NCBI RefSeq assembly: GCF_900156685.1
Contig: NZ_FTOJ01000005.1
Coordinates: 124,001 to 188,000 of the forward strand
DNA from: Chryseobacterium piscicola
GTDB taxonomy: Bacteria > Bacteroidota > Bacteroidia > Flavobacteriales > Weeksellaceae
DNA: 64,000 nt
Direction: 5' to 3'
The position numbers were made by a program, and so were the translations under genes. Every line of letters begins with the position of its first letter. Position 1 is the stretch's first letter. The notes below the pieces were generated by a model. It had not been told where the DNA came from, searched no databases, and worked only from the letters and a program-made list of their open reading frames with translations. Of this stretch, positions 17,641-24,559 are shown piece after piece.

Positions 17641-17946
17641 ATGGAAAACTACGACAACCATAATCTACAACCCAAACGTAAAAGAAAAACGAAAGATGAA
17701 CGTTTGGCTGAAATTCAAGAAAAGAAAAAGAAACTTCTGGCTGAAGAAGCCAGATTAAAGCAATCTGCCATTAATGAACGTCGTAAAAAAAGACTGAATA
17801 CCTTCTACACTTTTGGTGGAACATTGTTTACTGAAAACTGGGAAACTTTGCGCAAAATTTTAATTGATGAAAAGAATTGGTCAAAAATCACCGTGTACAT
17901 AGACGATAAACTATTTGCAGAAAAAAGTAATAAGCAAGATGCGTAA
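17641..17946 (+). CDS. Small charged mobilization-accessory-like protein
   Basis: 101 aa. A very basic, Lys-rich helical N-terminus (KRKRKTKDERLAEIQEKKKK) and a RRKKRLNTFYTFGGTLF segment resemble the RRTRRLxxLGGL region of TraD/MobC-like relaxosome proteins. The ordering (toprim, this gene, candidate oriT, relaxase) supports a relaxosome accessory role. The similarity is by pattern only; no family is firmly assigned. Confidence 0.5.
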   Translation: MENYDNHNLQPKRKRKTKDERLAEIQEKKKKLLAEEARLKQSAINERRKKRLNTFYTFGGTLFTENWETLRKILIDEKNWSKITVYIDDKLFAEKSNKQDA

Positions 17947-17957
17947 AAAGAGATAAC

Positions 17958-18012
17958 GCCCTTAGGAAGTTTTAAAGTTCCGCTACACTTCACAATAAAA
18001 CTTCACACGGGC
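17958..18012. other. Candidate origin of transfer (oriT)
   Basis: Imperfect inverted repeat in the 93-bp gap before the relaxase gene: GCCC-nnnn-GAAGTTTT (17958-17973) and AAAACTTC-nnnn-GGGC (17997-18012), 12 of 16 positions paired. The left arm lies in ACGCCCTTA, which resembles the GCGCCCT nic core of RSF1010-type oriTs. Position and symmetry support oriT; the nick site is inferred. Confidence 0.5.
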
Positions 18013-18039
18013 TACTTTTTAGAAAAAAGTAACAAAAAA

Positions 18040-19062
18040 ATGTCAACAGTCGATTCAATTAGTTATGGTACTCGAAAGAGAGAATGTTATCGTATTTATG
18101 ATAATGAGCTTGGCTTTGTGGATAGAACGACCGCCAATGTAAAATTCCTGAAAAAGAAATGGCAGAAGATTGAAAATTTCGAATACTCTAAAAGAAAAAA
18201 TGGGAAAGTTCTAAGCAAATTAATTCTAATGTTCCCAAACGAATGGACTCAGCAACAAAAAGAAGATTTCATTCAGCATTTTTTAGAATCTAAATTTGGT
18301 AAAAAACATCATTTTACATTTTGCTTTCATGGAGGAAAGGATGGTGAAGTAATTGAAAACTCACATGGACATCTATATTATTCCGAAAGGATTTTGACAG
18401 ACGCCACTAATCGTAAAGACCCAGCAATGTCAAAACTTGGCTATGTTAAAAAATTTGTAAAAGATTGGCAGAAAGGATGTGGAATAGATTTGTCAAAATC
18501 GCTAAAAGCGAAGCGTATTCCCATGAAAGAATGGAAAGCCAATCCTGTCGAAGCAAGACTTTTTAAAGTGAAAATTAAAAATGTATTATTTAGAGAGCAA
18601 AAAGAGATTAATAAGACGGAGAAAAAGTTGAAAAAAGTTGAAATGCTTCTTGTTCGAACGAAACACAATTATCAACGTAAATCATCAAAAGCAGAACATA
18701 AAATCACAAAGGATATTTTGTCATTTTTTCCTACGGATTTTCTTGTGAGATTTAATAAATATAAAAAAGAAAATAAGAAAAAAATTATTGAAACCCAGAA
18801 CTTTAATATCGAAAAAAGGCAAAGATTTATAGATTATGTCTCCACTGTAATTCGTAAAGACCATATTATTTATTTCCATCATTTGCAAAACGAACTACAG
18901 TCTGCTGATATTCAGGTTAAAATTAATGTGAATGGTATGTTTGAATTTTTGCTGGTTGGTTCTAATTTACAAATAAACGAAATAGAGCTTCCTGCTCATA
19001 TAGAAGATTTACTTCAGGATTTTAAGAAGGAAGCTTTCAATAATAGAAATTTAGGAATTTAG
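18040..19062 (+). CDS. Probable relaxase/mobilization protein
   Basis: 340 aa. The region FTFCFHGGKDGEVIENSHGHLYYSER holds a His-x-His pair (His109, His111) like the metal-binding motif of MobA/MobL relaxases; it is followed by a long Lys-rich helical region (about 180-280). The classical N-terminal MobA/MobL block with AAYRSG is absent, so this is a divergent member or another relaxase type. It is the likely oriT-nicking enzyme, because a hairpin-rich 93-bp gap precedes it and the toprim and Mob-like genes lie upstream. A replication-linked role without nicking cannot be excluded. Confidence 0.55.
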   Translation: MSTVDSISYGTRKRECYRIYDNELGFVDRTTANVKFLKKKWQKIENFEYSKRKNGKVLSKLILMFPNEWTQQQKEDFIQHFLESKFGKKHHFTFCFHGGKDGEVIENSHGHLYYSERILTDATNRKDPAMSKLGYVKKFVKDWQKGCGIDLSKSLKAKRIPMKEWKANPVEARLFKVKIKNVLFREQKEINKTEKKLKKVEMLLVRTKHNYQRKSSKAEHKITKDILSFFPTDFLVRFNKYKKENKKKIIETQNFNIEKRQRFIDYVSTVIRKDHIIYFHHLQNELQSADIQVKINVNGMFEFLLVGSNLQINEIELPAHIEDLLQDFKKEAFNNRNLGI

Positions 19063-19126
19063 AATACCTATTGTAAAGCGATTCAAACTGATAATAATTG
19101 TCAGATTAAGTATTGACTAATTCGGA

Positions 19127-19504
19127 TTAATTCCAAGTTTCTAATTGTATCACCTTTGCATATTCTATTTTTTCACTTGCATACTTTATTTCGCTTAAAA
19201 TGTCATTAGCGAATACTTTGTCGTCATTTCCTTCAAATAACTCGCAGAAAGCTTGACAATGCTGATAAAGAATAGAAAAATCATCATCATGCAACTGGGT
19301 GTAATATTTTACAATTTTTCCCATCAATTCATCATGTGTATAGTCCGAATTGTTATGTGAATAATTTGCTATAAAATCTCCTAATTTTATTTCTTCTGCA
19401 TTGTCTGCTTTTATTTGTAAATCATCAAATGTAGTTGTCTTATCAAAAGCCAACCAAATAAAGAATTCTTGAATAGTCTTTTTATCTAAGGGTAATTTTT
19501 TCAT
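19127..19504 (-). CDS. Unknown acidic cytoplasmic protein
   Basis: 125 aa, not recognised. No signal peptide. It is acidic and mostly helical (FFIWLAFDKTTTFDDLQ, DFSILYQHCQAFCELFEG). It lies 17 nt downstream of the secreted-protein gene on the same strand, so the two probably form one cargo unit of the element. Function unknown. Confidence 0.6.
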   Translation of the reverse strand: MKKLPLDKKTIQEFFIWLAFDKTTTFDDLQIKADNAEEIKLGDFIANYSHNNSDYTHDELMGKIVKYYTQLHDDDFSILYQHCQAFCELFEGNDDKVFANDILSEIKYASEKIEYAKVIQLETWN

Positions 19505-19521
19505 GTTTTTAGTATTTTAAA

Positions 19522-20076
19522 TTAAGGTTCAATAGCAAAGCAGAATAGCTTTTTCTCCATTGGATTTGTAAAAGGGTCATATTGTACACCTGAATTGATT
19601 ACAAAAGAATATTCTCCAGCTTCTAGGTTTTGTGGAATAATAATTTCATAGACGCTGTTTTCTGTGGTTTTTAGTGGCAAAACAATCTGATATTTTGACA
19701 TGTCTTTTGTTCCACCTGCAGAAACTCCGGACTGTACAAAACGGCGATATGTTTTGCTTTCTTTTACTTTATCAGCTTTTACTATCGTTATGCTTTCTGA
19801 AAATGCGTTATCTGGTAATTTAATATAGAACTTTGGAATTTCATTATTTTTGAACCGGACAGTAGAGTGTTTACTATTAAAAATAGTGAGATAGTTATTA
19901 ACCCCTCCATAACCCATTCCAATTGCTTTAGCTTCAATTTTTGCAGTGGCTTTTTCGAACTGTTCTGATTTTCCATCTTTCAAATAATAGGGTTCAAGTA
20001 CTTTAATTTGTTGAGCATGGAAAATTGAAAATGAAAACAGGATTATTGTACTCAGAATTTTTACAAATTTTTTCAT
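19522..20076 (-). CDS. Secreted protein of unknown function
   Basis: 184 aa with a clear signal peptide (MKKFVKILSTIILFSFSIFHAQ, cleaved after about Ala21-Gln22). The mature part is beta-rich with evenly spaced strands (STVRFKNNEIPKFYIKL, KYQIVLPLKTTENSVYEI, GEYSFVINSG), suggesting a single Ig-like or jelly-roll domain exported to the periplasm. No family recognised. Its upstream region is the strongly folding element at 20128-20294, which would be in its leader if transcribed from further upstream. Confidence 0.65.
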   Translation of the reverse strand: MKKFVKILSTIILFSFSIFHAQQIKVLEPYYLKDGKSEQFEKATAKIEAKAIGMGYGGVNNYLTIFNSKHSTVRFKNNEIPKFYIKLPDNAFSESITIVKADKVKESKTYRRFVQSGVSAGGTKDMSKYQIVLPLKTTENSVYEIIIPQNLEAGEYSFVINSGVQYDPFTNPMEKKLFCFAIEP

Positions 20077-20127
20077 ATTGATGAAGTTTTTTGTACCGTT
20101 CCTCGTACTGGTTAATTTCTAAAAAGG

Positions 20128-20294
20128 AAAGCGTGGAACTGCAGTAATCCATCCGTTTCTGAGGTACCGCTAAGAACCCGACTTCCGAATATGAACTTAC
20201 AGCCCACGCCATAGATGACGTGGGCGTAAGTATCATTGTGGGAAGTCTTTGAAAATTAGCGGTTTTCAGAAACCCAAACGATAACTTACGCTTT
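20128..20294. ncRNA. Large nested-helix element (structured RNA or palindromic repeat)
   Basis: Collinear, exactly complementary segments nest around one loop: 20128-20134/20288-20294 (AAAGCGT), 20155-20162/20266-20273 (GTTTCTGA), 20166-20172/20257-20263 (ACCGCTA), 20180-20186/20241-20247 (GACTTCC), 20191-20194/20233-20236 (ATGA), 20196-20200/20226-20230 (CTTAC) and 20202-20208/20219-20225 (GCCCACG), loop CCATAGATGA. It is markedly more GC-rich than its surroundings. It lies between hsdM and the secreted-protein gene. No reverse transcriptase or transposase is adjacent. RNA class and strand are unknown. Confidence 0.6.
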
Positions 20295-20368
20295 ACGTTG
20301 ATTTTTTATTTTTCTAAAGCAAATATAGTAGTTTAAAAATGTACAAAAAATGATTTTTTTGACAAAAA

Positions 20369-22003
20369 TTAAATTTTATTTAAGCCCAGTTCACTTAAGA
20401 ACTGATTATGCTCCTTAGTTTTTGAATCAATAAGTTTATTGATTTCTATTAAATCGGTATTTACCTTTGCTAAATCTATCTGTACTTCGTCTTCAGCTGT
20501 GCTTACATACCTTGAGATATTGAGGTTGTAGGCATTCTTTTCGATTTCTTCTATGGGTACTCTTCGTGCATATCTTTCGATGTGCTCTGGACGAAGCTGA
20601 TAAGTTTCTACAATTTTATCAATATGATTTTCTCCTAAAGAATTTTGTCTTTTTCCTGGTTGATATTGCTCCGAAGCATTTATGAACAAAACATCCTCAT
20701 GTTTTTTACACTTTTTAAGCACCAAAATGCAAACAGGAATACCTGTTGAATAAAAAAGGTTAGATGGTAATCCAATGACAGTATCAATATGATTGTCTTT
20801 CAATAATTTTTCTCGAATTCGGGCTTCTGCGCCACCTCTGAATAATACACCGTGTGGCAAAATAATAGCCATTGTTCCTTCTTTTCCTAAAAAATGAAAA
20901 CCGTGTAATAAGAAAGCAAAATCGGCTGCTGATTTGGGTGCTAAACCATGGCTTTTAAAACGGAAATCTTCTGACAAAGTATCATTAGGTTCCCATCGCA
21001 AACTGAAAGGAGGATTTGCAACGATAGCATCGAATTCCATTTTTTTGCTTGGATTCATTTCGTTGAGTATATCCCATTGGTTGAGCAAAGTATCGCCGTG
21101 AAATATTTCAAACTCAGTATCTTTCACACCGTGCAACAGCATATTCATTCGGGCAAGGTTGTAGGTGGTTACGTTTTTTTCCTGACCGAATATTTTTCCT
21201 ATTTTTCCTCCTTTATCTATTATTTTTTTTCGTATATTTAGAAGTAAAGAGCCAGAGCCACAAGCGAAATCCAGCACTTTATCCAATTTTATTTTTGGTC
21301 CTGCTTCTGGATTTTGAGAATCCAAAATAACTATACGTGAAAGGATTGTTGAAATTTGTTGCGGAGTATAAAACTCTCCTGCCTTTTTTCCAGAACCTGC
21401 AGCAAACTTCCCAATTAAATATTCATAAGCATTTCCAAGTGTATCCACATCAGGTGAAAATTCAGCAACGCTTTCTGCTACTTTACCAATTATTTTACAA
21501 AGAGCATCATTTCTATCTTTTGAGGTTTTTCCCAATTTTTCAGAACTGAGATTAATCTCCGAAAATAATCCCTTAAATGCACTTTCAAAAGACTCATTTT
21601 CAATATATCGAAATCCATTCTGGAGAGTTTCTAATAAATCTCCGTTTTGCGTACGTGCTAATTCAGTAATGTTACTCCATAAATATTGTGGCTCAATTAC
21701 ATAATGCACTTTTTTACGCATAAGTTTTTCAAAATCCTTTACATCTGCTTCGTTATCATCGTACCAAAGTGCCAAAGGTGGTGGAACACGGAAATCTAAT
21801 TTTTCCTCTTTTGATGGACTTTCAGGGTATTCTTTTCCTAATTCTTTCTTTGCGGCTTCTTCATAGTTAAAAGATAGATACCTCAAGAATAGAAATGAAA
21901 GCATATAATCCCGAAAATCATCCGGATTCATTGCGCCTCTAAGGTCATTTGCAATATCCCAAAGTGTATCGCCTATTATTTTATATTGGTCTTTTTGTGT
22001 CAT
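20369..22003 (-). CDS. hsdM: Type I restriction-modification methyltransferase subunit HsdM
   Basis: 544 aa from MTQKDQYKIIGDTLWDIAND. N6-adenine methyltransferase of a type I RM complex (M2S). The N-terminal helical HsdM domain contains GDTLWDIANDLRGAMNP. The AdoMet-binding motif I is DFACGSGSLLLN and catalytic motif IV is NPPF (IVANPPFSLRW). FYTPQQIS precedes motif I, as usual. An upstream extension to 22045 overlaps the PrrC-like gene, so the ATG 10 nt after that gene is chosen. It is last in the leftward hsdR-hsdS-prrC-like-hsdM operon. Confidence 0.95.
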   Translation of the reverse strand: MTQKDQYKIIGDTLWDIANDLRGAMNPDDFRDYMLSFLFLRYLSFNYEEAAKKELGKEYPESPSKEEKLDFRVPPPLALWYDDNEADVKDFEKLMRKKVHYVIEPQYLWSNITELARTQNGDLLETLQNGFRYIENESFESAFKGLFSEINLSSEKLGKTSKDRNDALCKIIGKVAESVAEFSPDVDTLGNAYEYLIGKFAAGSGKKAGEFYTPQQISTILSRIVILDSQNPEAGPKIKLDKVLDFACGSGSLLLNIRKKIIDKGGKIGKIFGQEKNVTTYNLARMNMLLHGVKDTEFEIFHGDTLLNQWDILNEMNPSKKMEFDAIVANPPFSLRWEPNDTLSEDFRFKSHGLAPKSAADFAFLLHGFHFLGKEGTMAIILPHGVLFRGGAEARIREKLLKDNHIDTVIGLPSNLFYSTGIPVCILVLKKCKKHEDVLFINASEQYQPGKRQNSLGENHIDKIVETYQLRPEHIERYARRVPIEEIEKNAYNLNISRYVSTAEDEVQIDLAKVNTDLIEINKLIDSKTKEHNQFLSELGLNKI

Positions 22004-22013
22004 TATTTCTGTT

Positions 22014-23141
22014 TTATGCCAGTATTTCAGGTAATTCAAATTCATATTTATCCGTAAATACTTTCAATATTTTTCTGAATAAATCTTTATTATCTTCATT
22101 CATTTCTACAGGTTGATAGATCGAATATTTCCCATGACTTAATAAGTTAAGTGCTCTGGAAAAAAGTACTTCGTCATTAACCCCTTTGATACAATTTGAA
22201 AAGTCGTCACTTCCGAAGAATGTAGATGTTTTTTCTAAAATAGCCCTTAACATATTGAAATGATAAGTGTTAATCTTGCCATTTTCAGAAACTTTCTTTA
22301 ATTCTGTTAGCATTGCTACGTGATGAAAAAATGGTGTCTCCTCAGTTGCTCTCAAAATATATCCTTCTGTTCCATTCTTGTGCAGAAAATGACTTTTATG
22401 CTCAATCTTCTTTAGCTCGTTATACATTACGTTGTAGAACAATGAATGATGAGAAGAAATAACTACTTTTATTTTGTCTTTACCTTTTTTAAGAAGTTTG
22501 GCTAAATCACTTGCCACTGCAATGGCGTTGTTATCGTCAAGAGATGAAATTGGGTCGTCTATGTAAATATTTTTCACCCAATTGTAAGGTCCATCTCCAT
22601 CATCATCAATTACGAGTTCAATTAAGACAAGGAAAATACACCAAATGAAAATATTTTCCTCACCCCTAGAAACCTTAATATCGGGTTGAATAATATACTC
22701 TGGTTCACCAGAATTAGGTCTAAATTTAGGATTTTTTACTTGTTTATTAAATGAAATAGTTTCCTTTATAAAATCAAGGTCAAAATTGAAGTCGGCATAA
22801 CGTTCCAAATAAGCAAAAATTTTTTCATCTAACGCTAGTTCCTTAAATCCATCAAAAAATGCAGACTTAGTATTTATAATTAGATGTCTTTCAATGTCAT
22901 TATCTAAATCGTTGTTCCAATGGAAAAGGTCTTCTGTAAAAGCGTTATAATACAATGTATCCGTTTGTGGATTTTTATTACGCTTTTTACTTATGTTTTT
23001 GAACTCCATCGAAAGTCGTGTTTTGCCTGTTCCATTGTAAGCATAGAGTAAAACGAAGTGATGATTGTTCAAATCATCTCTTAGTCTCACTGCCACATTT
23101 TTCAATGTTTTATATTTATATAATTTCTTTTGGACACTCAT
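22014..23141 (-). CDS. PrrC-like ATPase, candidate anticodon nuclease nested in the RM operon
   Basis: 375 aa from the ATG 1 nt after the hsdS stop codon (a GTG at 23150 is also possible). ABC/SMC-like ATPase half: Walker A AYNGTGKT (34-41), signature-like SRGEENIF (158-165), Walker B and D-loop IYIDDPISSLDD (192-203), H-loop ISSHH (228-232). The C-terminal half has Arg299-x3-Glu303 (LRAILEK) and His336 (LLSHGK), E-H spacing 33, close to the Arg320/Glu324/His356 triad recalled for E. coli PrrC (about 396 aa). PrrC cleaves tRNA-Lys when phage disables the RM complex it is bound to. Its place between hsdS and hsdM mirrors the prr locus. Nuclease activity is inferred; many defence ATPases share the ATPase motifs. 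Confidence 0.6.
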   Translation of the reverse strand: MSVQKKLYKYKTLKNVAVRLRDDLNNHHFVLLYAYNGTGKTRLSMEFKNISKKRNKNPQTDTLYYNAFTEDLFHWNNDLDNDIERHLIINTKSAFFDGFKELALDEKIFAYLERYADFNFDLDFIKETISFNKQVKNPKFRPNSGEPEYIIQPDIKVSRGEENIFIWCIFLVLIELVIDDDGDGPYNWVKNIYIDDPISSLDDNNAIAVASDLAKLLKKGKDKIKVVISSHHSLFYNVMYNELKKIEHKSHFLHKNGTEGYILRATEETPFFHHVAMLTELKKVSENGKINTYHFNMLRAILEKTSTFFGSDDFSNCIKGVNDEVLFSRALNLLSHGKYSIYQPVEMNEDNKDLFRKILKVFTDKYEFELPEILA

Positions 23142-23142
23142 A

Positions 23143-24408
23143 TTATTCACTCATTTTAGGAAAAAGCCCCTGCATAACTCCCTTTTTATGTATTTTTAAT
23201 TGTTTTATTTTTGCTTTTTGGACAGTTATCAGTTCATCTACTGTTGAAAGACAGGAAGCAATTTTTTGTTGTTCTTTTTTTGATGGAATAAAAATAGGAT
23301 ACTGTAACATTGAATCTTTGTCACCACGAGGCATTTTCACACCCTTTGCACTTTCCATTACATAATTTATAAATACCTCATTTTTAAGAATGAATTCCAA
23401 AAATTCACTAATAACTTTCTCCTTTGCGCGAAATACAATAACATCATTTGAAGCGCCTCCTATTTTGTTTGCTTTCCATACTTTTTTTAAGTAAGGGCGG
23501 ATGTTCGAAATAAGAATGTCATCATTTTTGAACTTGGTAAAATTGCCAAATAATGGAAGATTGGAAGCCATCGAAACACCATTAAATTCAGCTAACATAT
23601 TTTCTGTGCTAATGTACGTACTTACGTTCAGCGTTTCAATTGGAATTTTTTCGTTTACTATAAATGCAACATCTTTATCTCCCAATTTTTTCTTCACCCA
23701 ATCCCCATTATTTTTAAATTCTGGAAAGCGGAAGTTGGGTACTTTTTGACCTTTCTGAGGAAAAAGGTTTTGCATCAATGCTTTTTTATGATCTTTGAGC
23801 AAGTTCAACTTTCGAGAGTGTGCCGTAATTACTTCGTCTAAAGTAGACAAGCAGGAAGCAATTTTTTGCTCTTCTTTTTGGTTTTTAGGTAATGGGAAAA
23901 AAAAGTTCTCAAACAAATTACTTTTACTAATTCTTACTCTTCCAGCTCCACTTGAAAGACTTAATAGTTTAATTTGATTATCTCCAGTAGATAACAAGCT
24001 CATTAAAAAATAATTGTTGATATACGGGTTTTGTCTTATCCAACAAACATCAACACTAGTTACATATTTACCTTCGTAAGGGAAGATGCAACAATTGATT
24101 TTATTAGCGTCAACCATCCTGTTTATTAAGAGATCCCCTTTTTCAATTGGTGTTCCGTTTAACTCTAAAAATGTTTCTTCAGATATTGTTTTGAGGACTT
24201 TTTCTTTAAAACTTCCAAATCCAATACTTGAAAGCTGAACTATTTTATAACTTCCATTTGAAGATATGTCTTTTGAAAGTATCCAGTCACCATCACCACT
24301 TGGCAAATTATCAAAATCAGCAAGTCTTTTTATAGTCCAATTTTCCTCATTTTTAAACTCGGGAAATCGCAATTTGGGTATTAGTTTTTGTTTTTTATTC
24401 TTCATCAT
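23143..24408 (-). CDS. hsdS: Type I restriction-modification specificity subunit HsdS
   Basis: 421 aa. DNA-recognition subunit with two target-recognition domains, each followed by a conserved helix. TRD1 begins after PKLRFPEFKNEENW and TRD2 after NFRFPEFKNNGDWV. The spacer helices carry the near-duplicate segments KIASCLSTLDEVITAHS and KIASCLSTVDELITVQK. Their DNA (about 23225-23290 and 23825-23890) forms a direct repeat that could allow TRD exchange. The start codons ATG-ATG at 24408/24405 lie inside the 3' end of the small ORF upstream. The stop codon is followed 1 nt later by the PrrC-like gene. Confidence 0.93.
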   Translation of the reverse strand: MMKNKKQKLIPKLRFPEFKNEENWTIKRLADFDNLPSGDGDWILSKDISSNGSYKIVQLSSIGFGSFKEKVLKTISEETFLELNGTPIEKGDLLINRMVDANKINCCIFPYEGKYVTSVDVCWIRQNPYINNYFLMSLLSTGDNQIKLLSLSSGAGRVRISKSNLFENFFFPLPKNQKEEQKIASCLSTLDEVITAHSRKLNLLKDHKKALMQNLFPQKGQKVPNFRFPEFKNNGDWVKKKLGDKDVAFIVNEKIPIETLNVSTYISTENMLAEFNGVSMASNLPLFGNFTKFKNDDILISNIRPYLKKVWKANKIGGASNDVIVFRAKEKVISEFLEFILKNEVFINYVMESAKGVKMPRGDKDSMLQYPIFIPSKKEQQKIASCLSTVDELITVQKAKIKQLKIHKKGVMQGLFPKMSE

Positions 24409-24559
24409 TATTTTCTGCGGCTTTTATTTTGTTCAAAACTAAAGTTTGTAATTCATATTTACATTTTTGTACATTATATTCCCATGCAAAAACCGTTAGG
24501 CTTCGTTGCAGTTTTGTGCATCTATAAGCATTATTAACAATATGATTCTTTTTACTCAT
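24395..24559 (-). CDS. Small overlapping ORF between hsdR and hsdS
   Basis: 54 codons with ATG at 24559 and TAA at 24395-24397. The start overlaps the hsdR stop codon by 8 nt and the 3' end overlaps the hsdS start by 14 nt, the usual geometry of translational coupling. The product is basic then acidic, with MSKKNHIVNNAYRCTKLQ at the N-terminus, an aromatic middle (TVFAWEYNVQKCKYELQ) and an acidic tail. No family recognised. It fills the whole hsdR-hsdS gap with no in-frame stop codon, which favours a real gene. Confidence 0.6.
   Translation of the reverse strand: MSKKNHIVNNAYRCTKLQRSLTVFAWEYNVQKCKYELQTLVLNKIKAAENNDEE

Noticed and set aside
20003..20236. 77-codon minus-strand ORF ending in a coil-like Lys/Glu-rich segment
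   Set aside because: It runs through the nested-helix element and the start of the secreted-protein gene in another frame. No start context or family supports it.
20128..20294. Retron msr/msd
   Set aside because: The nested stems recall retron RNA, but no reverse transcriptase gene is present in or near the element.
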